From positions 1-41,242 of the forward strand of contig JACDOG010000017.1 in assembly GCA_017656305.1 (NCBI GenBank): 41,242 nt of DNA, given 5' to 3'. Both the position numbers and the translations under genes were made by a program. Source of the stretch: Thermoanaerobacteraceae bacterium (lineage in GTDB: Bacteria; Bacillota; JADQBR01). Shown here one piece after another: positions 33,713-41,242 of the stretch (position 1 is its first letter; the number at the start of each line of letters is the position of its first letter). The notes beneath the pieces were generated by a model that saw only the letters and a program-made list of their open reading frames with translations, was not told where the DNA came from and did no database searches.

Positions 33713-34177
33713 ATTTTGACGATGTTTTTTTAGCATTTCTCTTACCTGCGGGTTTTGCTGAAAAAAATCCACCAGGGTAGCGATGCATTCCAAAGTGTGG
33801 TTGCTGATATTGTGTTCGATTTTTTCTGTATCTTCTAGAATCCCTCGGGTGACACCGATTACTTGTAAAAAACTTTCGATAGTATTATGACGCTGCAGTA
33901 AAAAACTACCTACTTTCCGTCCTTTTTCCGTCAACTTGATGATGCTGTATTTTTCGTATTTGAGATAATCGGCACCCGTGAGTTTTTGTACCATTTTACT
34001 TGCCGAAGAGGGCTGTACATTTAACGCTGCTGCCAGCTCATTGATTCTGGTGTATCCTTCATCCTGCGACAGCCGGAAAATCATTTCTAGGTAGTCTTCC
34101 ATGCTAGGGGTCAGCTCCTGCTCAAACTGCCTGATGGTATACCCCCTGAATGTATAGAATTCCCTGTCCTCCGACAT
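33698..34177 (-). CDS. DtxR/MntR family metal-dependent regulator
   Basis: Transcription factor of 159 residues. The N-terminal winged-helix domain has the typical DtxR segment SMEDYLEMIFRLSQDEGYTR, then the recognition region VQPSSASKMVQKL, and the wing (YEKYSIIKLTEKG). The C-terminal dimerisation domain (RHNTIESFLQVIGV, then KIEHNISNHTLECI) includes metal-ligand-like E and H residues. It lacks the SH3-like third domain of IdeR, so it is closer in length to MntR. The start is ATG 34177 with GGGGAG nine nt upstream; a much longer frame upstream lacks a ribosome binding site. No target gene for metal transport is adjacent, so the metal is unknown. Confidence 0.87.
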   Translation of the reverse strand: MSEDREFYTFRGYTIRQFEQELTPSMEDYLEMIFRLSQDEGYTRINELAAALNVQPSSASKMVQKLTGADYLKYEKYSIIKLTEKGRKVGSFLLQRHNTIESFLQVIGVTRGILEDTEKIEHNISNHTLECIATLVDFFQQNPQVREMLKKHRQNKKSP

Positions 34178-34350
34178 GAAAAACACTCCCCGGTTGTCTT
34201 GTAGTAAATAATATTCAAGAGAAATTTTTTCAAGTACAAAAAACCCGGAAAGGTATGGTTTGAAATTGCAAATTTTTATCGTTAGATGCAGGTGTAGTGT
34301 CAAATTGTGGTGAAAGAAATTATTAAAGTAAGTAATAGGCGGGTGATAAC

Positions 34351-35637
34351 GTGATAAAGGATTTATACATTTCTTTATACGACATGGTTATGTGCTTGTC
34401 AGACGCAATGGATTTAATCAGTACGGAAGTAGTTGACCACCACAAACAGGTTGCCTATATTTCTTACTGCATCGCGTTACAATTGGGCTTGCCGGCAGAG
34501 GAACAAAAAAATATCCTGCTTGCCGGTGCGCTGCACGACAGCGGGGCATTTTCGCGGCAGGAACGAATTGACGCCTTGAAATTTGAACTGGACAACCCTC
34601 ATAAACATGCCGAAACCAGTTATTTAATGTTAAAGAACTTTAAACCTTTTACGAAAATAGCCGAACTGGTGCGTTATCACCATGTTCCTTGGGAGTATGG
34701 CAGGGGGGCCGTGGTGGGGAACCGTGAGGTGCCGCTGGGCAGTCATATCCTACATTTGGCCGACCGGGTCAGCGTGCTGATTAAAAAGGAATGGGACATT
34801 CTGGGACAGGTACCGCAGATCTGCGAAAAAATAAAAAACCATTCCGGAAAAAAGTTTAAACCGGAGTTGGTAGAAGCATTTCTTGATGTGGCTGCCAAAG
34901 AATTTTTCTGGCTGGATGTTGTGTCTCCCAAGATATCTTCCATTTTATCGCAAATAGCCAAACACCCTTCCATAAAACTAGATGCGGAGGGAATTTTGTC
35001 TTTAGCCGACCTTTTCCGGCAGATTATTGACTTCCGGTCTCCGTTTACTACCAATCATTCCAGCGGGGTGGCGGCTAGTGCAGAAGTACTGGCGCAGCAC
35101 ATGGGGTTTTCGGAAACGGAATGTACCATGATGCGGATTGCCGGCTATCTTCATGATTTGGGAAAGCTGGCGGTGCCAGTAGAAATTTTACACAAGCCGG
35201 GAAAACTAACGACCGGCGAGAGGAATATCATAAAAAGTCATACCTATTACACATTCCGTATTTTACAGAATATCGATGGCTTACAAATCATTAATGCATG
35301 GGCATCTTTTCACCACGAGCGGTTGGACGGTAAAGGCTACCCCTTTCGTTTGCATAAGGGAAACTTACCCCTGGGAAGTAAAATAATGGCTGTGGCAGAT
35401 GTTTTTACTGCCCTTACCGAGGACCGTCCCTACCGTGAGGGTTTGCCAAAGGAAAAGGTATTTGCGATCCTGGAAAATATGGCCTTGGAAGGAGCTCTGG
35501 ATACAGACGTGGTTGGCATGCTGCGCGCGCATTATCCGGAGATAAATCATTACAGGGAAGATGCGCAGCAAAAGTCTGCCCACCAGTATACAGAGTTTAT
35601 GGGAGGCAAAACCGGTACTGCCGGCAACCAACTGTAA
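34351..35637 (+). CDS. Double HD-domain protein (HD-GYP-like phosphodiesterase)
   Basis: Protein of 428 residues with two HD domains. The first (residues 25-180) has ALHDSGAF and a YHHVPWEYG segment, but its HDSG motif lacks the catalytic lysine of HDxGK. The second (residues 225-400) has LHDLGKLAVP and FHHERLDGKGYPFRLHKGNLP, the arrangement of HD-GYP domains (HHExxDGxGYP), followed by VADVFTALTEDRPYR. Only the second is therefore likely to cleave cyclic di-GMP or a related nucleotide. No receiver or membrane segment is visible. The start is GTG 34351 after GGCGGGTGAT. It precedes the glutaminase gene by about 90 nt. Confidence 0.88.
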   Translation: MIKDLYISLYDMVMCLSDAMDLISTEVVDHHKQVAYISYCIALQLGLPAEEQKNILLAGALHDSGAFSRQERIDALKFELDNPHKHAETSYLMLKNFKPFTKIAELVRYHHVPWEYGRGAVVGNREVPLGSHILHLADRVSVLIKKEWDILGQVPQICEKIKNHSGKKFKPELVEAFLDVAAKEFFWLDVVSPKISSILSQIAKHPSIKLDAEGILSLADLFRQIIDFRSPFTTNHSSGVAASAEVLAQHMGFSETECTMMRIAGYLHDLGKLAVPVEILHKPGKLTTGERNIIKSHTYYTFRILQNIDGLQIINAWASFHHERLDGKGYPFRLHKGNLPLGSKIMAVADVFTALTEDRPYREGLPKEKVFAILENMALEGALDTDVVGMLRAHYPEINHYREDAQQKSAHQYTEFMGGKTGTAGNQL

Positions 35638-35725
35638 TTAATTTGGCTTTATTAGCGTAATTTTGCAGCACCTGGGGAAAATAAGTAACGGGTAAATCTG
35701 GCTATGATCGAATGGAGTGCTGGCT

Positions 35726-36670
35726 ATGGTAGTGGTAAAAGCCAATGAAATTCAAGCACAGCTGCAGCAGTGGGTTGAAGAGTGCCTGCCGTGGGCAGAA
35801 AAGGGTGAGACCGCCGGTTACATTCCGGCTTTGGACAAGGTACCCAGGGATATTTTAGGTGTGGCCATTTGTGACTTGGAAGGTAATGTAGTGGAAGCCG
35901 GTGATAGTGACTTTGAATTTAGCCTGCAGAGTATTTCCAAGGTATTTACGCTGCTGTTGGCCCTTGAGGATCACGGTCCGGAGGTTGTCTTTAACCGGGT
36001 GGGCATGGAGCCTACGGGAGACCCGTTTAATTCCATTGCCAAGCTGGAATACCTGCGACCCAACAAGCCCTTAAACCCCATGATAAATGCCGGGGCAATT
36101 GCAGTATGCGACCTTATCAAGGGTAATAACATCGAGGAAAAGTTTGACCGGATACGCAATCTGGTCAGAAAACTGGCCAACAACCCCCATATTGACCTGG
36201 ACCAGAAGGTATATTTTTCGGAAAAACAGACCGGCCACCGTAACCGGTCGCTGGCATATTTTTTAAAAGATGTGGACCGCCTGGATGGGGATGTGGAAGA
36301 TACGCTGGATATTTACTTCAAGCAGTGTGCACTGACGGTATGCTGCCGGGACTTGGCATACATGGGTGCGGTTATCGCCAACGGTGGAAAACTCCTGGAA
36401 ACAGGCGAACAGGTTGTCAGGCCCGAGTACTGCCGTATGGCCAAGGCCTTCATGGTGACCTGCGGCTTTTACAACGGTTCCGGCCAGTTTGCCGTGGAGG
36501 TAGGGATTCCTGCCAAAAGCGGTGTCTCCGGGGGTATTTTATCCAGCATACCCGGGAGAATGGGGATTGGTGTTGTTGGCCCGGCTCTGGATGACAAGGG
36601 CAACAGCCTGTCCGGTGAAATGCTGCTGGCCAAGATGGCCCGTCATTGGAACTTGTCCATATTTGTTTGA
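35726..36670 (+). CDS. glsA: Glutaminase
   Basis: Cytoplasmic enzyme of 314 residues that hydrolyses glutamine to glutamate and ammonia. It belongs to the serine beta-lactamase-like glutaminase family: the nucleophile motif SISKVF (SxxK) lies near residue 70, with FNSIAKLE and NPMINAGAIA following, and the later KSGVSGGIL segment near residue 265. The length is that of standard GlsA. I take ATG 35726, eight nt after the TGGAG site; a GTG at 35717 is the alternative. It is separated by a terminator from the two-component genes that probably control it. Confidence 0.95.
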   Translation: MVVVKANEIQAQLQQWVEECLPWAEKGETAGYIPALDKVPRDILGVAICDLEGNVVEAGDSDFEFSLQSISKVFTLLLALEDHGPEVVFNRVGMEPTGDPFNSIAKLEYLRPNKPLNPMINAGAIAVCDLIKGNNIEEKFDRIRNLVRKLANNPHIDLDQKVYFSEKQTGHRNRSLAYFLKDVDRLDGDVEDTLDIYFKQCALTVCCRDLAYMGAVIANGGKLLETGEQVVRPEYCRMAKAFMVTCGFYNGSGQFAVEVGIPAKSGVSGGILSSIPGRMGIGVVGPALDDKGNSLSGEMLLAKMARHWNLSIFV

Positions 36671-36710
36671 TGGTTGATTATAGCTTGTATTAAAGTATCT
36701 TAAAGGCGGA

Positions 36711-36742
36711 ATTTCCGAGGCGCCAGGTCCTCGGGATTTTTT
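36711..36742 (+). terminator. Terminator between glsA and the two-component operon
   Basis: CCGAGG (36715-36720) pairs with CCTCGG (36729-36734) around an eight-base loop, followed by GATTTTTTG. It lies about 45 nt after the glsA stop. Confidence 0.75.
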
Positions 36743-36772
36743 GTTTGGTTATTTATGTAAGGAGAGAGTAGT

Positions 36773-38041
36773 ATGCGCGTGTTTCATAAAATCCTGCTGC
36801 TGTCTCTGGTGGTTGCTGTCTTTGGCGAGCTGCGGGTAATACCTTTTCAGGATAATTTTCGCTTCGCCATTGGCAGTGTGGTTTTCATGTTTGTTTTACT
36901 CTATTTAGAGGAACTACCGGATCTAGTTACGGGATTGAGTACCGGAGTTACGGTGGTGGCCTTTCGGGTGGTGAAAGACCTGGTTTTATTCCCTGGGTTG
37001 TCCTCGTTTGATGCACTGGTTACTCACGCGCCTTCCTTTAGCTTCTATTTGGTACTGGCAGTGTTTTTTCGCCTGTTTAAAGTAAGACAGTATTCAGAGA
37101 AACCGCTGCCGCTGGGTATGATTCTTATTGCCGGCGATGTTTTTGCAAATACGGTTGAGATGCTATTCAGGCAGGGCCCGCTGGTTACGGAAGCCTGGCC
37201 TTACAAATTGGGAGTTTTGCTGGTAGTGGCTGCTATCCGCGACTACCTGGTGGCCGGTCTTTTGAGCATTGTGGCTTTAAGACAGCTGAGGGCCCTGCGT
37301 GAGGAAGAAAACAAAAGAAATGAACGACTGCTGATGATTGGTACTGGTCTATATGAAGAGGCCTTCTTCTTAAATAAATCCATGGAGCACATTGAGAAAA
37401 TAACGGCACAGGCCTACCAGGTGTACCGCGACATCAAAAAACTTGATGCCGGCAGGGAACTGGCCCGGCAGGTGCTCTGGATTGCCGAGGAGGTACATGA
37501 AGTCAAGAAGGATTTGCAGAGAACGGTGGCCGGATTGAGTAAAATTTTGAACTGGGAAGAGACCGGCGGCACCATGCCCCTATCCCGTTTGGTTAATCTG
37601 GTGGTAAAATCCAACCGCAAGTATGCTAGAAGCCTGAATAAAGAGGTGGAGTTTTTTACGGATATCCGGTTTGACTTTCAAACCGGTAGGGTGTACACGC
37701 TGCTTTCAATCTTAAATAACCTGGTTGCCAATGCCATTGAAGCCATTGAGCATCACGGTGAAATTGTCATCTACGTACGCAGGGTCGGTGACGAGGTGCG
37801 GATTACGGTGGCTGACAATGGTGAAGGAATCAAGAAAAGCAACCTGGAACACATTTTTAAGCCGGGATTTACTACAAAATATAGCAAGCTGGGCGTTGCA
37901 GCTACCGGTATAGGACTGACTCACGTTAAGGACCTGGTGGAAAACCTGGGGGGAAAAATAGAAGTGGAATCAAAGTGGCTGGAGTACACCCGTTTCAAAG
38001 TGATACTGCCTTTAGAACAGGTTGCGGGGGCGATAAAATGA
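36773..38041 (+). CDS. glnK: Sensor histidine kinase, GlnK (YcbA) type
   Basis: Membrane sensor of 422 residues. The first about 165 residues are several hydrophobic helices with short loops and no periplasmic sensor domain. A helical dimerisation region with weak H-box follows, and the GHKL ATPase domain ends the protein: NLVANAIEAIEHHGEI (N box) near residue 315, ITVADNGEGIKKSNL (G1), the F box (IFKPGFTTK) and ATGIGLTHVKDLVENLGG (G2). The pair with a YcbB-type regulator and the nearby glutaminase match Bacillus subtilis GlnK-GlnL, which senses glutamine. The classical H-box is not clearly visible, so the phospho-acceptor histidine should be checked. The regulator gene overlaps its stop by four bases. 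Confidence 0.87.
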   Translation: MRVFHKILLLSLVVAVFGELRVIPFQDNFRFAIGSVVFMFVLLYLEELPDLVTGLSTGVTVVAFRVVKDLVLFPGLSSFDALVTHAPSFSFYLVLAVFFRLFKVRQYSEKPLPLGMILIAGDVFANTVEMLFRQGPLVTEAWPYKLGVLLVVAAIRDYLVAGLLSIVALRQLRALREEENKRNERLLMIGTGLYEEAFFLNKSMEHIEKITAQAYQVYRDIKKLDAGRELARQVLWIAEEVHEVKKDLQRTVAGLSKILNWEETGGTMPLSRLVNLVVKSNRKYARSLNKEVEFFTDIRFDFQTGRVYTLLSILNNLVANAIEAIEHHGEIVIYVRRVGDEVRITVADNGEGIKKSNLEHIFKPGFTTKYSKLGVAATGIGLTHVKDLVENLGGKIEVESKWLEYTRFKVILPLEQVAGAIK

Positions 38042-38940
38042 ACAGGGAGACAAGTTTTTTTGTTATCGATGATGACCCGGGTGCCAGACGCATGCTGGTG
38101 CAGATTATCGAAGAGGAAAACCTGGGCCGGGTTGCAGGGGAAGCGGATGACGGTGAAGGTGTTGAGTCCCAAGTATTGAGTCTGGCCCCGGATATTGTGC
38201 TGGTTGACCTGCTGATGCCCGGGCAGGACGGTATTGAGACGGTACAAAATTTAAAGGAGCAGAATTTTAAGGGTAAATTTATAATGATTTCCCAGATTGA
38301 AAATAAAGACATGGTGGGAGAAGCCTATCACGTCGGCGTGGAGTTTTTCGTTCACAAGCCCATTAACCGGGTTGAAGTGATTTCTGTTATTGAAAGAGTC
38401 AAGCATGCCCTGAAGCTGAGCAGGTCGCTGGAGCAGGTCAAGAAAACGCTGCTGATGCTGGAGGATACCAATGTGGTTGTTCCCACCGGTCAAAAAAAGG
38501 AAAGCGAAACTGCACAAAAAGTATTGCAAATAGCAGGGGAGTTGGGTATAGTAGGTGAAGTCGGAATTTCTGATTTAGTGGAAGCAGTATTGATCATCGA
38601 GGAACAGGGGCTCACCTCGGATACGCCGCTGAAAGAATTGTTTACCAGGATTAAGGCGGAATACCGGCGGAAAGGGACCAAGCTTTCCAAAGATCCGCGG
38701 GCCATTGAGAAAAGGTTAAGAAGGCTAATAACACAGGCCCAGGAAAACCTGGCTTCTCTGGGCCTGGAGGATTATCACAATCCAGTATTTGAGCATTATG
38801 CTTCCAGGCTGTTTGATTTTGCGGAAGTACGCAAAAAAATGCGGGAACTGGAGGGCCAAAAGCCCTTTTCGAGCAAACCCAAGGTTAGCTTGAAGAAGTT
38901 TATCTGGGGCATCCACAACGAGATAAAAATTGTGAAGTGA
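38038..38940 (+). CDS. glnL: Response regulator, GlnL (YcbB) type
   Basis: Protein of 300 residues with an N-terminal receiver domain: FFVIDDDPG, phospho-acceptor aspartate in IVLVDLLMPGQDG (about residue 55), and the lysine in FFVHKPINR near residue 105. The C-terminal half (about 160-300) matches the YcbB DNA-binding domain, e.g. DPRAIEKRLRRLITQAQ and the PVFEHYASRLFDF stretch. In B. subtilis the family activates the glutaminase-glutamine transporter operon. The ATG at 38038 overlaps the kinase stop (ATGA), so the two are translationally coupled. Confidence 0.88.
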   Translation: MNRETSFFVIDDDPGARRMLVQIIEEENLGRVAGEADDGEGVESQVLSLAPDIVLVDLLMPGQDGIETVQNLKEQNFKGKFIMISQIENKDMVGEAYHVGVEFFVHKPINRVEVISVIERVKHALKLSRSLEQVKKTLLMLEDTNVVVPTGQKKESETAQKVLQIAGELGIVGEVGISDLVEAVLIIEEQGLTSDTPLKELFTRIKAEYRRKGTKLSKDPRAIEKRLRRLITQAQENLASLGLEDYHNPVFEHYASRLFDFAEVRKKMRELEGQKPFSSKPKVSLKKFIWGIHNEIKIVK

Positions 38941-38946
38941 AGATAT

Positions 38947-38981
38947 GGGCTAAAGCTGCTGGTCGGCTTTAGTCCTTTTTT
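38947..38981 (+). terminator. Terminator of the glnKL-like operon
   Basis: GGGCTAAAGC pairs with GCTTTAGTCC over 10 bp (one G-T pair), followed by six T residues. It separates the two-component genes from the symporter gene, which therefore has its own promoter. Confidence 0.92.
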
Positions 38982-39064
38982 GTCCGAATTGGTAGGACTG
39001 AAATTATCATGTCTGTAGCAACAGTGGCGAGTTTCGAACGGAAAACATCAACGGAGGTGAGCTT

Positions 39065-40327
39065 ATGAAATTTTCCACAAAGATTTTGCTCGGTATGATT
39101 GCCGGTGTTATATTTGGAGCCTTTTTAAGTATTGTAGTACCTGACTGGGTGGAACCTTTAAGCACTTATATACTTGGTCCTGTGGGGCAAATTTTTATTC
39201 GTGCCATCAAAATGTTGGTAGTGCCCCTGGTGTTCGTATCCCTGGTTTCCGGTGCTGCAGGCATTGGCGACCCGAAAAAAATGGGCCGAGTGGGCATAAA
39301 AACAGTGTTCTTCTACATGATTACCACCATGCTGGCAATTACCGTAGGGCTTACTTTGGCCAACATATTCGACCCCGGAGTGGGCTTTACCTTACCAGCT
39401 GACGCTTCTTTTAAGGTCAAGGAAGCACCTTCAATTGTTGATACGCTGGTCAACATGGTGCCTACCAACCCGATTAAAGCCATGGTAGAACAGGAGATGC
39501 TGCAGATTATCGTCTTTGCCCTGTTGTGCGGTATCGGCCTGGCCTTAATGGGTGAAAGGGGTAAGACTGTTTTGAAAATTGTAGATGACCTCAACCACCT
39601 GATGATTGAAATCGTGCACATGATTATGAAACTGGCGCCGTATGGTGTCTTTGCCCTGATCGCCGTGGCGGTTGGAGAGCAGGGCATTGAGCTGCTGAAA
39701 CCGATGCTGAAATACATGTTTGTTGTCCTGGGCGCGCTGGCTGTGCACGCCAGCGTCAACTACAGCATTTTGGTCAGACTGCTGGGTGGTTTGAACCCTG
39801 TCAAATTCTTCAAAGGCATCTTTCCTGCCATGGCGGTGGCTTTCAGTACGTCCAGCAGCAGCGCCACCCTGCCGGTAACCATTGAAACCTGTGAAGAAAA
39901 CCTGGACGTACCTAAGGAAATAGGCAGTTTTGTGTTACCTTTGGGTGCCACAATCAATATGGACGGTACGGCTATCATGCAGGGGGTTGCGGCGGTATTT
40001 ATTGCCCAGGTTTACGGAGTGGATTTAACAATGGGACAGCAGCTGACCATATTGCTGACAGCAACCCTGGCTTCCGTCGGTACGGCAGGTGTTCCGGGTG
40101 TCGGGTTGATTACCCTTTCCATGGTACTGCAGTCGGTGGGTCTGCCTGTTGCCGGAATAGCGCTGATTATCGGTGTGGACAGGCTGTTGGATATGTGCCG
40201 TACGGCCATTAATATTTCCGGTGACGCGCTGGTAAGTGTCATTATTACCAACTCCGAAATGAAACACGACTCGGCCCAAGCATCCACCGGCATCAGTGGT
40301 GAATTTGAAGTGCTGGAGACAAAATAA
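39065..40327 (+). CDS. Dicarboxylate/amino acid:cation symporter (DAACS family)
   Basis: Integral membrane protein of 420 residues with eight or so hydrophobic segments and the signature motifs of the glutamate/aspartate/C4-dicarboxylate family: the serine-rich stretch STSSSSATLP near residue 265, GATINMDGTAIMQG near residue 300, and ASVGTAGVPGVGLI near residue 338. It imports glutamate, aspartate or dicarboxylates with Na+ or H+. The neighbouring glutaminase and GlnK-GlnL pair favour glutamate or glutamine-linked transport, but C4-dicarboxylates cannot be excluded. An ACGGAGGTGA ribosome binding site precedes ATG 39065. Confidence 0.92.
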   Translation: MKFSTKILLGMIAGVIFGAFLSIVVPDWVEPLSTYILGPVGQIFIRAIKMLVVPLVFVSLVSGAAGIGDPKKMGRVGIKTVFFYMITTMLAITVGLTLANIFDPGVGFTLPADASFKVKEAPSIVDTLVNMVPTNPIKAMVEQEMLQIIVFALLCGIGLALMGERGKTVLKIVDDLNHLMIEIVHMIMKLAPYGVFALIAVAVGEQGIELLKPMLKYMFVVLGALAVHASVNYSILVRLLGGLNPVKFFKGIFPAMAVAFSTSSSSATLPVTIETCEENLDVPKEIGSFVLPLGATINMDGTAIMQGVAAVFIAQVYGVDLTMGQQLTILLTATLASVGTAGVPGVGLITLSMVLQSVGLPVAGIALIIGVDRLLDMCRTAINISGDALVSVIITNSEMKHDSAQASTGISGEFEVLETK

Positions 40328-40341
40328 TAAAATGCAACCAG

Positions 40342-40370
40342 CCCCATTGCCCTTAGCAATGGGGTTTTTT
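40342..40370 (+). terminator. Terminator of the symporter gene
   Basis: CCCCATTGC pairs with GCAATGGGG around CCTTA and is followed by six T residues, 14 nt after the stop codon. Confidence 0.95.
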
Positions 40371-40441
40371 AAAACTGCTCACCTCAGCAAGAGGTGCAGT
40401 TTGAAAATCAAAAAGACGTCGCGGGCGGTTGGTTAGTCATT

Positions 40442-40567
40442 TCATATTCCGTAATAAAACAGAGCTCCAAAGAAGAGCACGCCTGAAGCAGCAATGGCGC
40501 CAAAAGTCAGCATGAAGCACATGGACATGCATAAAGCTGAATAGCTACCCAAGATTCTTTTTAACAT
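40442..40567 (-). CDS. Small Cys/Met-containing membrane protein (41 residues)
   Basis: A 41-residue protein with a perfect AGGAGG site before ATG 40567. It has a basic start (MLKRILGSYS), then a hydrophobic helix from about residue 11 to 38. The beginning of that helix is rich in cysteine and methionine: ALCMSMCFMLTFG gives two cysteines four residues apart and four methionines. It ends in FYYGI. The gene is too short for ordinary callers and was found by its ribosome binding site and sigma-A-like promoter. No family is recognised. The Cys/Met spacing would suit soft-metal binding, which is only an inference. Confidence 0.7.
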   Translation of the reverse strand: MLKRILGSYSALCMSMCFMLTFGAIAASGVLFFGALFYYGI

Positions 40568-40592
40568 GTTATCGCCTCCTTGAAGTAATACC

Positions 40593-40613
40593 ATATAGGG
40601 GATAGGGGTATAT
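40593..40613 (-). promoter_or_regulatory. G-tract direct repeat in the leader of the small membrane protein gene
   Basis: The plus strand reads ATATAGGGGATAGGGGTATAT: a direct repeat of ATAGGGG flanked by ATATA/TATAT. It begins about four nt after the predicted start of transcription at 40617, so a bound protein would block the transcript. It resembles operators of metal-sensing CsoR-like repressors only loosely, because true ones are palindromic. Confidence 0.4.
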
Positions 40614-40623
40614 TGTTGATTTG

Positions 40624-40652
40624 ATTATAGTTAATAACTGTTTCGCAGTCAA
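40624..40652 (-). promoter_or_regulatory. Sigma-A-like promoter of the small membrane protein gene
   Basis: On the minus strand TTGACT (40652-40647; five of six matches) and a perfect TATAAT (40629-40624) are spaced by exactly 17 bp. Transcription would start near 40617, about 50 nt before ATG 40567. Confidence 0.8.
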
Positions 40653-41122
40653 TAGCTTTAGAAATTAATTAAAAAGATAACTTTCACGAGTTAATTGTGT
40701 ACCTTTTGGGGGACAAACCAGCGCCACAGATAACATACCTATAGATGCTTGTTTTTTTCGCAGCATATCCATAAGATGACAATTACAGGTATTTAAGACA
40801 AAAGTCCATATTGTGGGAGAGGGTAAAGGTAATATTTTAAGATGAAGCAATAATCGCAATATTGACATAAATGGCAATTAGATGTAAAAATACTACATGT
40901 GGGGAATTGCCGGTCTAACCATCATAACAACAAACCGCATCTGTTTAGTCAAGGGAGGTGGCAGTGTAAAATATTTTGTGTAAGAATTAACAAGCTAATT
41001 ATTCAGCTGACATATGACAAAAAATCTGTAAGTTCAGCTTATATAAATCGAAGATTCCTCTGTAACCGTCTCATCAAAGCGTTTTTTGAGTTACCGGAGT
41101 TTTTACCTTTAGGGTCATATTT
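40653..41122. other. AT-rich intergenic region without a recognisable gene
   Basis: About 470 bp of AT-rich DNA. A 76-codon frame at 40899-41129 uses a GTG start with no ribosome binding site and shows no family features. GGGAGGTGGCAG near 40955 looks like a ribosome binding site, but only TGTAA and stops follow. I see no promoter or RNA gene that I can defend. Confidence 0.4.
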
Positions 41123-41242
41123 AACATAGGCACAACAGAATCAGCTACTGTCTGGACGGAAGTATTAACCGGCCTCAAGAAACGTGGGGTTGAAGAAGTA
41201 TAGAGAAAACTTCGTGGCTTTAAAGCCGCAAGAGAAGAGTTC
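41123..41242 (+). mobile_element. IS256-type transposase fragment, cut by the window edge
   Basis: The frame at 41123-41200 reads SATVWTEVLTGLKKRGVEEV, matching the segment FWxxVLNxLKxRGV of IS256-family transposases. It ends at an in-frame TAG (41201-41203). The same frame continues with KLRGFKAAREEF, which corresponds to the family's LKGFxEAI block, with about eight residues lost between. The start of the transposase is missing and the rest lies outside the window, so this is a decayed copy with no visible terminal repeat. Confidence 0.55.

Noticed and set aside
40899-41129. A 76-residue protein near the right edge
   Set aside because: No ribosome binding site, no recognisable features, and it overlaps the transposase remnant.

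Overview
The window comes from a chromosome of moderate GC content and reads like a strictly anaerobic Gram-positive bacterium of the Clostridia (Desulfotomaculum/Dethiobacter-like; the genus cannot be fixed from sequence alone). The evidence is Firmicute-type genes (ylbF, yhaO-yhaN, uppS-like, glnK-glnL, DtxR family), strong AGGAGG ribosome binding sites, TPP riboswitches with intrinsic terminators, a tungsten/molybdenum aldehyde oxidoreductase, a selenocysteine formate dehydrogenase and a multiheme c-type cytochrome lipoprotein. There are no rRNA, tRNA, CRISPR or phage genes.

Layout. Left edge (1-431): a probable relic of a group II intron 3' end, then a promoter with an extended -10 box. 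432-6265: the formate dehydrogenase operon fdhA (UGA-encoded selenocysteine), fdhB, an NrfD/HybB-type membrane anchor and fdhE. 6637-8217: a YodL-like two-repeat protein, an exported protein on the minus strand and a frameshifted receiver-domain relic. 8279-11565: aldehyde ferredoxin oxidoreductase, an AEC-type transporter and an OsmC protein. 11716-13403: thiC behind two consecutive TPP riboswitch-terminator units. 13592-16969: the YhdT/PanF pantothenate symporter pair, a TusA-like protein and a DUF362 protein. 17013-18959: SHOCT, YlbF and DUF1786 proteins. 18995-21634: an SsuABC/NMT1-type ABC importer. 21852-26756: a nitroreductase and the YhaO/YhaN nuclease-ATPase pair. 26878-31893: a hexaheme lipoprotein, an iron-sulfur protein, a metallo-beta-lactamase-fold hydrolase, a phosphoribosyltransferase relic, two small hypotheticals, a candidate new selenoprotein and a UppS-like enzyme. 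32111-34177: a short hybrid cluster protein with an upstream CRP/FNR-type palindrome, a triheme remnant and a DtxR-family regulator. 34351-40327: an HD-GYP-like phosphodiesterase, then a glutamine/glutamate module of glutaminase, the GlnK-GlnL two-component pair and a dicarboxylate/glutamate symporter. Right edge: a 41-residue Cys/Met-containing membrane protein with its own sigma-A-like promoter, and an IS256-type transposase remnant.

How the genes fit together. The FDH complex is probably exported by the Tat system and passes electrons from formate through FdhB to an NrfD-like membrane subunit. The cytochrome and Hcp fit a respiratory anaerobe dealing with nitrogen oxides or metals. GlnK-GlnL probably senses glutamine or a related signal for the adjacent glutaminase and symporter, as in Bacillus subtilis. 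The most interesting item is the gene at 30494-30805. It has an in-frame UGA inside a heavy-metal-associated-like fold, followed by a SECIS-like hairpin, in a genome that demonstrably decodes UGA as selenocysteine at fdhA.
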